Positions 33,848-43,800 of a stretch of DNA of 64,000 nucleotides are shown piece after piece (position 1 is the stretch's first letter; each line of letters starts with the position of its first letter). The stretch comes from Hallerella succinigenes (GTDB lineage Bacteria > Fibrobacterota > Fibrobacteria > Fibrobacterales > Fibrobacteraceae): contig NZ_PGEX01000001.1 in the NCBI RefSeq assembly GCF_002797675.1, forward strand, positions 1,798,001-1,862,000. The letters are read 5' to 3'. Under the pieces are notes generated by a model. That model saw nothing but the letters and a program-made list of their open reading frames with translations, had not been told where the DNA came from and did not search any database. The position numbers were made by a program, and so were the translations under genes.

Positions 33848-35452
33848 TTAAAGAATCTCTTTTATTTGTTCTAAAATATATTCATTGTTGAACCAAAAGC
33901 ACTGCTTTGTCATAACATCACCATTAGGCAAACAACTTCCATTGCACCGGGGATTGCCTGTATCTTTATATCCAATAGATTTTAAATCATAATACACTAA
34001 TGATGCATGAGGACGAATGGAAATAATACGGTTGTAAGGCTTTGGAGATGGGCACAACCTATATTCTTTACGATTCTTGTCTGTATTTCGTGAATCGGGG
34101 AAATTATTTAAAATTCGATTCTTTCCCCTTGTAGTCAATATTGGTGAACCATCATCATTTACATCTTTTACAAATTTTATTCCAGCTCGAATTATGTCTC
34201 TTATGTCTTCCCAACCCTTCTTTATTATTTTTTCATCATCTTGAGGCATGGACCAAAAAATAGCTCCATGAAAAACATATTCACCCTTTTCATTCTCTTT
34301 AAAAACCGACCACAAAAATTTGCGATTTACCATTTCCTCATAAACAGTTGATTCTTTCCATTTTTCTTCAAGTAAATCAGAGAAATCAAATGCCGAAAAT
34401 GAGATATTTTCGTTCATTGTTCCATTTTTGTTGACACGCAGGGTCTTGACATATATACCTGCTTTCACAAATTCTTCTGCTTGGTCTGTTTCAACACCAA
34501 GCATGGCCATTGTTGTACGTGCAAATTCGGCTTTGTCAACTGTATTTTTTTGATTCCACTTTTTAAAATCATTGGACTTCATTATCGATTGTCTAATCTG
34601 CCTTACAGTTTTTCCTTTATAGCGATTAAACCGTCCTTGAACAATTGTTTCAAAAGATTCCCTTTTTAAATCTTTGGGATTCCTTATTATTGATCCAAAA
34701 AAGGGAACAATTTTCGATTTTTTTTCAGGGTTATATAGTAATATATCTTTATTAATATATTCACTAAACAACCGATTCATATACGATAATTTTAACGAAA
34801 ATGCACGTCTATTATTTTTAGGGCATGGCGACAAATAATATGCGTTGCGTTCGTGCAATTCATCATATTTTTTCTTATTTACGCAATCTCTGATATACCT
34901 GTAATCTTGTTCAATCATCGCCATATCCGCTTCTGGAATCTTTACATATGCCGATTTGTAAAACGGAAACTTAAATGGTGTTACATTCTGATTAGATTCA
35001 TCTACATAGTACACCAACATCATTAATTTGCATTTTTCGTAAATATGGGAATCGCGAAAAACATCGGGCAGTTTTTCTTCTTTATTAATCATCCCTAAAA
35101 CAAGTCTTTCTTTTACTTTTAATCCCGCTCGGGGCTTTTTTATTAACGGGCTTACTTTTAATTCAACACCCGCTTCGTTTAAGTCGGATGTTGACTTATT
35201 ATCTTTGGGTTCATCAAAATAAATGTCTTGAACCAAAAAGCCAATAAGTCCTTTGTCTCCTTTATGTATGCCGCCATTTTTGTCAATCCATCCCATTATA
35301 TTTCTTTCGGCGTACATTTCCAGTCGATCTTGGCGTTTTTTACCATTAAGTTCAAGCGCATACACATCGCCAATTTGACATTTCTCTAATGCTTTTGCAT
35401 GACGCAAGATGTCTTTTTTTGATTGTTTGTTGTATTGATATGATAAAGCCAT
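33848..35452 (-). CDS. Sau3AI/MutH-family restriction endonuclease, 534 residues, AT-rich
   Basis: A second Sau3AI-like protein, with the active-site block TSDLNEAGVELKVSPL (same D-x6-E-x-K spacing). It is only distantly similar to its 471-residue neighbour and clearly more AT-rich. Two related nucleases in one operon could cut different sites, or form a heterodimer as in some R-M systems with two MutH-like subunits. The C-terminal part is the second Sau3AI domain, without a visible second active site. It follows the methyltransferase gene by 20 bases. Confidence 0.88.
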   Translation of the reverse strand: MALSYQYNKQSKKDILRHAKALEKCQIGDVYALELNGKKRQDRLEMYAERNIMGWIDKNGGIHKGDKGLIGFLVQDIYFDEPKDNKSTSDLNEAGVELKVSPLIKKPRAGLKVKERLVLGMINKEEKLPDVFRDSHIYEKCKLMMLVYYVDESNQNVTPFKFPFYKSAYVKIPEADMAMIEQDYRYIRDCVNKKKYDELHERNAYYLSPCPKNNRRAFSLKLSYMNRLFSEYINKDILLYNPEKKSKIVPFFGSIIRNPKDLKRESFETIVQGRFNRYKGKTVRQIRQSIMKSNDFKKWNQKNTVDKAEFARTTMAMLGVETDQAEEFVKAGIYVKTLRVNKNGTMNENISFSAFDFSDLLEEKWKESTVYEEMVNRKFLWSVFKENEKGEYVFHGAIFWSMPQDDEKIIKKGWEDIRDIIRAGIKFVKDVNDDGSPILTTRGKNRILNNFPDSRNTDKNRKEYRLCPSPKPYNRIISIRPHASLVYYDLKSIGYKDTGNPRCNGSCLPNGDVMTKQCFWFNNEYILEQIKEIL

Positions 35453-35472
35453 TCAAGTCTTCCAGAATCGAT

Positions 35473-36816
35473 TTAAATCCACTTTTCTAAAACTCGACCA
35501 ACATCTTCGACAATACCGGTCACAAGAGCATTACCCATCAGGAAGGCGCGTCGAAGATTGCTGGCTCCTTCCGTGTGGTTATCGGGGAACATATTCAAAC
35601 GCTCCAATTCGATAGGAACGAGTCTGCGATAGCGACCGGATTTTGTCATGATAACATGCTTGAAGCGAGATGGTCCCTTGCCGCCTTCGCCAGTGATAAT
35701 CGTGCGAGAAGGTTTGTCCAAGAAATCAGGGAACGCCATCGGGCCTTCGCTGTAATTGTATTCAAAGCCTTCTGCGGTTTTTCTTTTTTCAGATTTTCCG
35801 CCTTTCAAATATTCCCACTTAGGCAATTCCTTCTCATCGATAAAGAATTCTTCGGGAACATCTTTTTCGTCAATAAGCAATTCACCAAGAGTCAGCCTCT
35901 TTCCAGAATAGTCTGCGACGACATCAAAAGTACAGACTTTGCGATTGCTCATGAAACCCGCAGTGAAGAACGGAGAATTTTTCTGACCTTTATTGAATTC
36001 TTCCGTGACTTTAACCAAGTCGCCTTCAATTTCAAATTCATTTTTCTTCGCTTTTTCGGAAAGTTTGCACTTTAGCGCCTGAGCAAGGATTCCTTCATTC
36101 AAAATCCATTCTTCGGCAGCGGCTTTTGAACTTGCTTTTGCGAGTTTCGTACCATCCTTATAGGCGACAATGTATGTTCTGCGACGACGTTGCGGCATGC
36201 CATAGTCAGCAGCATTGACGACACGCCATTCCACAGAATATCCAAGATCTGAAAGCGAAGCCAAAATAATTGCAAAATCGCGACCGCGTTGTTTGACAGG
36301 CGATTTCAAAAGACGATCGACATTCTCGAGGAAGAGGTATTTCGGCGGGTTCTTGCTATCGCGAAGAATGCGGTGAATTTGCCACCAAAGAACGCCCTTT
36401 TTACCTTCGATGCCACCCGAGCGCTTCAAAGTTGATGCAACAGAGTAATCTTGACAGGGGAAACCGCCGACAAGCAAATTGCCCGGCCTAATATCTTCAA
36501 CTGGAACAGTCGCAATGTCAACATTGGAATGCCCCTCAATTCCAAAACGTTTCTGATAAATTGCAGAAGCATCTTGCGTCTTGGTAGAAGGCTCCCACTG
36601 GCTATTCCAGACCGTCTTGTACCTTTGCGAGGCGTGTTCAAGCCCTATGCGGAAACCGCCAACCCCGGCAAACAGCTCAATGACGCGAATATCGGTTGAT
36701 TTCGTCTGAACAGCATTATTGAAAAGATTGCATTGAGCCGCACTGGCACAATACTTGGCAATAGGTTCACAAAGGTTCTGGTCAACAATTTTTGCGGGTT
36801 TCGGGTATTTGAACAT
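35473..36816 (-). CDS. DNA (cytosine-5) methyltransferase, Sau3AI-like (GATC type)
   Basis: The 447-residue enzyme has motif I VIELFAGVGGFRIGLEH, motif IV GGFPCQDYSVAS with the catalytic Cys, motif VI YLFLENVDRLL, motif VIII QRRRRTYIVAY and motif X GNALVTGIVE. The stretch SGGIEGKKGVLWWQI after motif IV is typical for M.Sau3AI-like GATC methyltransferases, which I take as the probable specificity. It is the first gene of the restriction series, with SD TAAGGT just before the ATG. It should protect the host from one or both Sau3AI-like nucleases encoded next. Confidence 0.93.
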   Translation of the reverse strand: MFKYPKPAKIVDQNLCEPIAKYCASAAQCNLFNNAVQTKSTDIRVIELFAGVGGFRIGLEHASQRYKTVWNSQWEPSTKTQDASAIYQKRFGIEGHSNVDIATVPVEDIRPGNLLVGGFPCQDYSVASTLKRSGGIEGKKGVLWWQIHRILRDSKNPPKYLFLENVDRLLKSPVKQRGRDFAIILASLSDLGYSVEWRVVNAADYGMPQRRRRTYIVAYKDGTKLAKASSKAAAEEWILNEGILAQALKCKLSEKAKKNEFEIEGDLVKVTEEFNKGQKNSPFFTAGFMSNRKVCTFDVVADYSGKRLTLGELLIDEKDVPEEFFIDEKELPKWEYLKGGKSEKRKTAEGFEYNYSEGPMAFPDFLDKPSRTIITGEGGKGPSRFKHVIMTKSGRYRRLVPIELERLNMFPDNHTEGASNLRRAFLMGNALVTGIVEDVGRVLEKWI

Positions 36817-36907
36817 ACCTTAAAAATAAAAAATATAAATGGCACAAAATGACAAAATGGAGAAATTAGCCGATGAAATAATCAAACATTTTTAGGTCAT
36901 CGACAAT

Positions 36908-37777
36908 TCAATTTTTACCATGGCACTTCTTGAATTTCAAGCCAGAGCCACACCAACAAGGGTCGTTTCTACCAAGATTTCTTCGCGCAATTGCTTTTTT
37001 ATATGAATCACTCATCATTTTTAAGTAATTTATCTTATCCGATACAATTCGCTTTGATTCATCAATATATTCCCTCGCCTTTGCGTCCAAGCATTTGAAT
37101 TCCTGAGTCAAAGCAAGATACTCATTAGGAATTTCTTGAGTTCTAAAGAAAAACTCATTGTCAACCAACATTGGTTCGTATTGAAGCATTTCATTAACAC
37201 CCAATGTTTCTTTTAAACCATCTGGTTTTGACCATGGATATGTCAAACTACTATAGTCTTCTCCTAATGCAAGGACTAAATTATTGTCCGATAAATCCGA
37301 TTCCTTGAATATCTGCCGCTTCACCAAATTGAATTGAAGAGCGGGATCAATGATATAACGGTTTTTGTATGTCACCCAGCAATGTAGTTGCAATGGAAGA
37401 CTTGAATCATCTATCACTTGTTTTATGATAGATTTTGATGTATTGTACATCGGTTTCTGTTGAAAATAGACTTCCCCGACGGTCAAAGAGACTTCCTCTG
37501 GCTTTATTCCTTTCTCAATAAGAAATCTTCGGTGAATATCGGCCATGAAATGGCAAGTGCTTGTATAACCGGCCTTTCCGACGGTTTTCTCACATGCGTC
37601 AATAACTGTATAGATGTATCGATTCGCTAATTCGGAAACATAATCAACATCACGTTCCGTCACAGGAGCCTCAGAAAATCTCCTATAACAATCTAAATCT
37701 AGAGGTTCTTCAGGAAAGAACTCGTTATGTGTTTTAATGGCCTCATAAAAATCATTTATATATGACGCGGCATTCAT
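36908..37777 (-). CDS. SEC-C zinc-motif protein with transglutaminase-like core
   Basis: The 289-residue protein ends in the SEC-C motif GRNDPCWCGSGLKFKKCHGKN-type block (CxC...CH, about 270-288), a small zinc-binding tail that often contacts ribosomes, SecB or other partners. Upstream, YTSTCHFMADIHRRFLIEKG and LQLHCWVTYKNRYIIDPAL give a Cys, a His and an Asp in the order of a transglutaminase/papain-like triad. Whether it is an active protease is not known. A good SD (AGAGGAT) precedes the ATG. It lies upstream of the methyltransferase gene with a 91-base gap and may be an accessory gene. Confidence 0.7.
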   Translation of the reverse strand: MNAASYINDFYEAIKTHNEFFPEEPLDLDCYRRFSEAPVTERDVDYVSELANRYIYTVIDACEKTVGKAGYTSTCHFMADIHRRFLIEKGIKPEEVSLTVGEVYFQQKPMYNTSKSIIKQVIDDSSLPLQLHCWVTYKNRYIIDPALQFNLVKRQIFKESDLSDNNLVLALGEDYSSLTYPWSKPDGLKETLGVNEMLQYEPMLVDNEFFFRTQEIPNEYLALTQEFKCLDAKAREYIDESKRIVSDKINYLKMMSDSYKKAIARRNLGRNDPCWCGSGLKFKKCHGKN

Positions 37778-37814
37778 ATAAATCCTCTTTTTGTTTAAAT
37801 ATAGCTAAGAATCG

Positions 37815-38000
37815 CTATTCCCCTTTCTTCTCTGGCATGTGTCGCACGCCGAGGCCGCCCGGAGATTCCATCCATTCGGATTCCGGCCAGAGTTTGAATT
37901 CCAGTACGGGAACGCCCAGGAGTCCTTCGTAGGTGGCGACGTCGCCCGTCACGATTTTGCCGATGATCATGCCGCAGTCACAGGGATTTTCGAATGACAT
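37815..38000 (-). CDS. Small hypothetical protein, 61 residues
   Basis: The frame from ATG 38000 to 37815 gives a 61-residue protein with three cysteine or histidine clusters (NPCDCGMIIGK, GVRHMPEK) that could bind zinc. No strong SD was seen and no family was recognised. It keeps typical codon use and ends 37 bases upstream of the SEC-C gene start, in the same direction. Moderately likely to be real. Confidence 0.55.
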   Translation of the reverse strand: MSFENPCDCGMIIGKIVTGDVATYEGLLGVPVLEFKLWPESEWMESPGGLGVRHMPEKKGE

Positions 38001-38094
38001 AGCTAATATACGAAAAATAAAGATGAAAATCCACCCCCCATTGCGAATCCATACAAATGAATGTAGATTATAAGGGGCAAATGGTCATGGGGGT

Positions 38095-39216
38095 ATGATG
38101 CCTTTTTTATTCTGCATTATTTTATTTTGGCTCGTGGCTTGTGAAAATGATTCACTTTCGGCGAACGAGCCTCCTTTGAGTTCATCATCATCCAGTGAAC
38201 CGGTTCCATTTTCTTCGAGTGCATTCTTTTCGTCGTCCAGTGAGCTGCGAATGTCTAGTTCAAGTATTTTTGCGGAATCATCCAGTTCGTCTGTTTTAAA
38301 AAGTTCGGCATCTGTATCGGTATTCAAAGGCTTGATCATTCAAAATGGAGACGAAACAACGACGGTGAACCGATGGGAAGCCGATTCGGTTTTTATCCAA
38401 GCTCCGGGGCGTTTTTGGCTGCTTGCGCAAGAGCCTTTGGGTGAACTGGAAACAGAAACCCTAGAAGGAATGGGAATTTACAAACAACGTTGTTATGAAG
38501 GCTACCGATATTATCTGTACGATTATGAAGGACCTTATCAAGAAAATTTGTCAATCATGACGCTCTGTCTGATGAAATCCAAAAGAAGCGTTTCCAAGTC
38601 GGCGTTGGATGAAGTCGTGAATTATTCTCTGTATAACACGTTTGACGCCGATGAATCGGTTTTGGATGGCATTGTCTTTAAGAATCGGGGCAAAGAATTC
38701 TTGCTCAAAAGGATCGATGACGATTCGGTCTCCGTTCAAGCGGCTGGGCGTTTTTGGCTCGTTCTGGATTATCCGCTAGACAGGTTTGGTGCCGAGGCAC
38801 TTGAAGAAATCGGAGTGGGCAGGGTGACGTGTTCTGCTCTCCATCAAGATCAGTTAGAAATGACTATCTGCCTGATGAAATCGGAAATGGATGTGAATAA
38901 ATCGGCCATGGTTTCTGCACTGAATGGTTTTTACAACACATTCTCCGTGGATGATACGACAAAATTAGAAGTTGACTTTAGCGATGCGGATTGGGTTGTT
39001 GAAAATGAAATTGTCTATGCAAAGGTTTATTGCTGGGACGATGTTTCGATGGATGCATGCAAGGCGATTGTGGAATCTTGTCAGGGAGAAAACGTTTCCC
39101 TGGATCGAACTGTTGTTCTGTCGACGGCATCGCTAGAAGCAATCGATTGTCTTGCGGAAAATCGGGATGTTTTGGATATCGATGTCTTCCGTGAGAGATA
39201 TGAAATTTTAGATTAG
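38095..39216 (+). CDS. Serine-rich lipoprotein with two tandem repeats
   Basis: The start MMPFLFCIILFWLVACE is a lipoprotein signal with lipobox LVAC, so the protein should be anchored by the Cys. A long serine/Pro linker follows (SSSSSSEPVPFSSSAFFSSSS), common in secreted proteins of Fibrobacter. The rest has two copies of a roughly 90-residue unit beginning GRFWLLAQEPLGEL and GRFWLVLDYPLDRF, each followed by a conserved CLMKS block. Function unknown; it may be a cell-surface protein. The start is at the first of two adjacent ATGs; the region upstream has a possible SD (GGGGGT). Confidence 0.8.
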   Translation: MMPFLFCIILFWLVACENDSLSANEPPLSSSSSSEPVPFSSSAFFSSSSELRMSSSSIFAESSSSSVLKSSASVSVFKGLIIQNGDETTTVNRWEADSVFIQAPGRFWLLAQEPLGELETETLEGMGIYKQRCYEGYRYYLYDYEGPYQENLSIMTLCLMKSKRSVSKSALDEVVNYSLYNTFDADESVLDGIVFKNRGKEFLLKRIDDDSVSVQAAGRFWLVLDYPLDRFGAEALEEIGVGRVTCSALHQDQLEMTICLMKSEMDVNKSAMVSALNGFYNTFSVDDTTKLEVDFSDADWVVENEIVYAKVYCWDDVSMDACKAIVESCQGENVSLDRTVVLSTASLEAIDCLAENRDVLDIDVFRERYEILD

Positions 39217-39221
39217 CTTCC

Positions 39222-39614
39222 ATGAAGCATATTGAAGTTGTTGCGGGCATTATCCAATCCGGCGGTAAAATTTTCGCGACCCAGCGTGGTTATGGTGAAT
39301 TCAAAGACGGCTGGGAATTTCCCGGTGGGAAAATGGAACCCGGCGAATCTCAAAAGCAGGCCCTTGCCCGCGAATTAAAAGAAGAACTCGCGGTGAACGT
39401 GAATGTCGCAGACTTCCTTTGCACCGTGAATTATGACTATCCGGCTTTTCATTTGACGATGCACTGTTACTTTTGCGCTATCGCAGATGGTAAATTGCCT
39501 GAACTTCTCGAACATGAAGCGGCAAAATGGCTTTCCCCCGCGGAGCTTCAAAGTGTTGACTGGCTCCCGGCTGACGTGGAAGTGGTGAAGGCGCTAGAAG
39601 CAAATCTCCGATAG
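39222..39614 (+). CDS. mutT: NUDIX hydrolase, MutT/NudG-like
   Basis: The 130-residue protein carries the Nudix box GGKMEPGESQKQALARELKEE (G-x5-E-x7-REUxEE, about residues 35-57), and the substrate-binding EFPGG just before it. Such enzymes hydrolyse oxidised or non-canonical nucleotides such as 8-oxo-dGTP or 5-methyl-CTP. The start follows the lipoprotein stop by 5 bases. The short length and the beginning KHIEVVAGIIQSGGKIFATQR suit a MutT-type enzyme, but the exact substrate cannot be told. Confidence 0.9.
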   Translation: MKHIEVVAGIIQSGGKIFATQRGYGEFKDGWEFPGGKMEPGESQKQALARELKEELAVNVNVADFLCTVNYDYPAFHLTMHCYFCAIADGKLPELLEHEAAKWLSPAELQSVDWLPADVEVVKALEANLR

Positions 39615-39617
39615 CGA

Positions 39618-39646
39618 TTGACTGCATGATTCCGTTTGGTTATATT
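39618..39646 (+). promoter_or_regulatory. Sigma-70-type promoter that would give a leaderless mRNA
   Basis: TTGACT (39618-39623) and TATATT (39641-39646) are separated by 17 bases. The start would fall near 39653, which is the ATG of the DUF975 gene, so the message may begin at its start codon. No SD precedes that ATG. Confidence 0.55.
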
Positions 39647-39652
39647 AGAACC

Positions 39653-40354
39653 ATGGAACAAAACGAAAGTTTAGATCAGAACGAACAGCTCCAGATGGCT
39701 GTCGAAGAATTGAACGCAAACCGTCCGATAGATACAATCGGGTGCAAACAATTTGCCTGGGGTGCAATGCATGGAAACTGGCTTAGCGGGGCTTTTATCT
39801 TGCTGGTTTCTATTTTGCTTGGCTGGGCTTTGCAAATACCGTTAGCTTTTTTGAATGAAGATTCCGGAATATATTGGGCATGGACTTTAATTGCGACCTT
39901 GCTCGGTTGGATTATCGGGTTTGGCTTTTTTGTGAACTTTTTGAGATTTGCTCGAGGAGCGAAAAATTCGATAAAGTGTCTGTTTGTGGGATTTTCCAAT
40001 ATGGGTTTCTTTTTGCGGATTCTTGGAGCCGAATTCTTGCAGGGGATCTTTGTCTTTTTATGGTCTCTTCTTTTGTTCATTCCGGGCTTAGTCAAGATTT
40101 ATTCTTATACCATGACGGAATTTGTTCTGCTGGACCATCCGGAATATTCTCCGCTGCAGGCGATTACAGCAAGTAAGAAGATGATGTATGGACATCGCTT
40201 GGAACTCGTGATGTTGCAACTTCGTTTTTTGGGATGGTATTTGCTTTGCTTGGTGACGCTCGGCATTGCGTGCTTCTGGGTGGTGCCTTATTATATGACG
40301 GCCAAGAGCAAATTCTATATGGATCTTCTCGCTCGTGAGGGCGGAATTGCGTAA
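39653..40354 (+). CDS. DUF975 family membrane protein
   Basis: About 233 residues. Charged N-terminus, then at least five hydrophobic segments (GAFILLVSILLGWALQIPLA, TLIATLLGWIIGFGFFVNFL, GIFVFLWSLLLFIPGLVKIY, FLGWYLLCLVTLGIACFWVV). The sequence YSYTMTEFVLLDHPEYSPLQ followed by AITASKKMMYGHR is the DUF975 signature. Function not known; DUF975 proteins are inner membrane. A candidate promoter directly upstream suggests a leaderless transcript. The next gene, vsr, starts 11 bases downstream. Confidence 0.85.
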   Translation: MEQNESLDQNEQLQMAVEELNANRPIDTIGCKQFAWGAMHGNWLSGAFILLVSILLGWALQIPLAFLNEDSGIYWAWTLIATLLGWIIGFGFFVNFLRFARGAKNSIKCLFVGFSNMGFFLRILGAEFLQGIFVFLWSLLLFIPGLVKIYSYTMTEFVLLDHPEYSPLQAITASKKMMYGHRLELVMLQLRFLGWYLLCLVTLGIACFWVVPYYMTAKSKFYMDLLAREGGIA

Positions 40355-40364
40355 AAAGAAGCCG

Positions 40365-40775
40365 ATGGATCGTTCGCAGATGATGCGGGCGGTTCATTCC
40401 GAAGATACAAAGCCCGAAGTCGTTGTGCGGCGGGCTCTTTTTCGTGCAGGGCTGCGCTACCGTTTGCATCGAAGGGATTTGCCGGGGACGCCGGATATTT
40501 ATGTTCTCAGGTACAATGCGGTCATTTTTGTGAACGGCTGCTTTTGGCATCAGCATGGCTGCAAGTTCACCTCGCGACCAAAGACTCGTTCGGAATTTTG
40601 GAACAATAAGTTCGACAACAACGTGGCCCGCGATGTAAAAACTCTGCAACAGCTTTCGAATGAAGGCTTTCGCGTTGCCGTCGTTTGGGAATGTTCCCTC
40701 AAAAACTCTCCCGACCGCGCTACGGAACGCCTGGTGCAGTTTATATTAGGGAACGAAGAATTCTTGGAAATCTGA
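40365..40775 (+). CDS. vsr: Very short patch repair endonuclease (Vsr)
   Basis: The protein (137 residues from the ATG at 40365; an upstream GTG at 40335 is in frame and overlaps the previous gene) contains the full Vsr set: MRAVHSEDTKPEVVVRRALF, RLHRRDLPGTPDIYV (metal-binding Asp), VIFVNGCFWHQHGCKF (catalytic His) and RVAVVWECSLK. Vsr nicks next to T:G mismatches caused by deamination of 5-methylcytosine, so it belongs with the C5 methyltransferases encoded 3.5 to 9 kb away. Here it is separated from them by unrelated genes. Confidence 0.95.
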   Translation: MDRSQMMRAVHSEDTKPEVVVRRALFRAGLRYRLHRRDLPGTPDIYVLRYNAVIFVNGCFWHQHGCKFTSRPKTRSEFWNNKFDNNVARDVKTLQQLSNEGFRVAVVWECSLKNSPDRATERLVQFILGNEEFLEI

Positions 40776-40850
40776 ACGACAAGTCTAATTTTTGACATTT
40801 TCTGTCGCGGTAAAAAGTTATCTTTTTAGGGTGTTGATTTTGGGAGGTTT

Positions 40851-43800
40851 ATGCCGCAACATTTGCATTTGAAATTCGCTGTGAATCTGGAAACTTTGGC
40901 CGACGAGATGATTGAAGAAATCTCGAAGGCTTGGAAGTCTCCGTTGGATGCCCCGATCGTGATTTTTTCGGAATATAAGGTGGAGCAGTGGTTCCGCTTG
41001 CATTGGATCGAAAAGAAAGGCGTTCTTGCGAATTTGAATCGCAAAAGCTTGGATCGCTTTTTAATGGATATTTTGGTGGGGGACGATCCCACAAAAAAGA
41101 AGCTCACGAGCGATATGCTTCGCAACGTGATCCTTGCCTATTTGCAAAAAACGGGGGAAGATGATATTCCGAATTACAAAGCCTTGGACGAACGGGTTTC
41201 GGAATATCTGGTCGATCCGCTTTCGGGTGCGGTAGACGAAAATCGCCTTTTTGATTTTGCGAATAAACTTTCAGGACTTTTTTTGGAATACGAAACGAGC
41301 CGTCCGGGAGAATTTTTGAGCGGTGTCGACGGCTTTTTGGATTGTTGGAAACAAGGTGCCCTAAAGGACTTCTTCCTTTCTAAAACGGGAAAGCCTGTGG
41401 AAAACGAAGTCTGGGAACGCAAGCTTTATTCTGCGATTTTCCACAATGAAAATGGAGATTCCCTGCTGACCAAAGTCTTTAAGGCTGCGGCAAAAGATTC
41501 CGATCGGCAGGTGGAATATCTTACGTTGCCGTTTTTGTACCACATGAACCGTCAAGGCGGTAAAATGGAATTCCATTACGATTCCAAACAGCCCGTCTTT
41601 ATTTTGGGACTTTCGGGAATGGGGCAGTTCTACCGCGTGGTTCTGCAAGAGTTTGCCAAGGAGCACGAGGTGTACGCCTACATCCAGAATCCTTGCATGG
41701 AATTCTGGGAAGATATCGAAGATTCGAAGGTAAAGCGCGATATCAAACCTTCGTATTCTGCAAAAGAAGATCCGGATTCCGATGTGGAAAATGATCTGGC
41801 GGAAAATGAAAATACGCTCCTGGTGAACTGGGGGCGTGCAGGCCGCGACAACATTAAACTTTGGAGCCTTGCCGACGATTATCAGGAAGGCTTTGATGAA
41901 GACGTCAAAAGCCTTTATGAAAAAGAAAAGGACCATCCGGGCGATACGCTTTTGCATCAGCTTCAGTGGATGATTGCGCACCGCAAAAACGTTTTCTCGG
42001 ATGGTTACGTTTTTAAGAATGACGAATCGCTCACGATTACCGCAGCTCCTTCGAAGGTTCGCGAAGTAGAGGCGGTGCATACGCAAATCTGCAAGCTTTT
42101 GGAAAACGGCTCGGACATTCGAGATATTCTGGTGGTTTCTCCGAATATTGCCGCATACCGCACGGCGATTTACCAAGTTTTTGATCAAAGTGAAAAGACG
42201 ACGGCAAATGGCGTGCATGTCCGCTTTGCCATGCTCGATTCTGCACAAAAGAAGTCCCTTTTAGGAGAAGCGCTGGATGTGTTTTTTGCCATCCGCAAAA
42301 AGGGTGCTCTCGCCCGCGATGACTTTTTTGATTTTGTCCGGAGCCCGATTGTACAGAATGTGCGCCATATTTCTTCGGACGATGTGGATTGCTGGGAAAC
42401 TTGGGTGAGCGATATGAACGTGTACCGCGATCACCGCGCGGTGTCGAACGAAAAAGAAGACTGGCTTTGCAGTGTGCGTCGGATGCTCATGGCGCGCCTT
42501 TCGGATTCTGTGGTGAACGTTGCAGGGGAAGAGTATTTGCCCTATGCGAATATAAACAGCGAAAATGATTCGACGCTAAACCGTTTTGCTCAAATGGTGT
42601 TAGATCTGGAGACTTGGATTGCGAAGTCTCGCAAGCCCGCGGTGCAGACCGCCGTAGAAGACCGCTTTACGATTGCCGAGTTGCAGGAATTTTTGAACAG
42701 TTTCTTTTTGATGGGGAATGCGCCTGCGGCGTTGATGGGCGAGTCGATTATTTACAATAACGTGGTGAAGGCGGTCGACGAGTTGAAATATCAATTTGCG
42801 ACGGGGCTTTCGGAAATTTCTTGGAATGTGGTGGCGCAGACGGTGCAGTGTGCCGCGATTTCTTCGGAATATAGCTGCGGGAACCTTTTTGTGGGCGGTA
42901 TTTCATTTATGAAGTTTGCGCCGAACCGCACGATCCCGGTCAAGCATTTGTTTTTCCTGGGGGCGAATGCGGATGATTTTCCGGGGACCAAATCGTTCGA
43001 TACGCTGGACTTGCGAAAGTCCGTGGCGCGTTGGCCGGGTGACGATACGCCGGTAGAAAAGAACCGTTATGCGTTCCTTTGCCAGCTGATGAGTACGAGC
43101 GAAAGCTTGCACATTAGCTACCAGAATATGTACCTGCCGAAGGATCAGGAACTTTTCCCGTCGTCGGTGGTGAACGATTTGCTGAACTTTTTGAAGAAGG
43201 CGGTGAACGATCCGTCGATTGAAGTTTTGCCGGTTCAGAAAATATCGATCGATGAAAAACGCCCGTTGAACGATTTGTATACAGAACGTGAACTTCGCAA
43301 CAAGAGAACGGTTCAACAGTTCAATGCGGCTTCGCGGCAAGACGCTTCGGCGATTCGAAACTTTTTGGAAGGCATTCCTGATCAACCGGAAGATGCTTCG
43401 AAAAAACTTCCGGAAAGGGTGAGTTCTTATTCTTTCCGAAAATTCCTGGAAGATCCGTTTCAGTATCAGGCGAACCAGAAAATGTACTTCGAAGAAGAGG
43501 AAAATGTGGAAAAGCTTGCGATGGAACCGGTGAAATGGAACCATTTGCAGTCGAGTTCTGCATTGAAGTTTTTTGTGGCGCAAGAACTGGGCATTCCGCA
43601 AGAAAAAAAGTCCGAGATCGACAAAGAGCTTTTGCGTTTAAATGGAAGCCTGCCGCTTGGAAATTTTGGCGAAAAGACCTGGAATCTTTTGCAGCAAATG
43701 GCAAAGGGTTTTGCACAAAAAATTTTGGAAGAATGCCCTTCGGGAGAATGGGAATTTTCGTCCGAAAATTTTGAAGTGAATATTCCGCGGGAAGGGCATG

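Noticed and set aside
40785-40830. Promoter with TTGACA ahead of recC
   Set aside because: TTGACA is there but the best -10 (TATCTT) lies about 21 bases downstream, which is too far for a standard promoter.
41361-42248. Long minus-strand ORF of 295 codons inside recC
   Set aside because: Shadow of recC. The recC frame has all expected features, the other lacks any.
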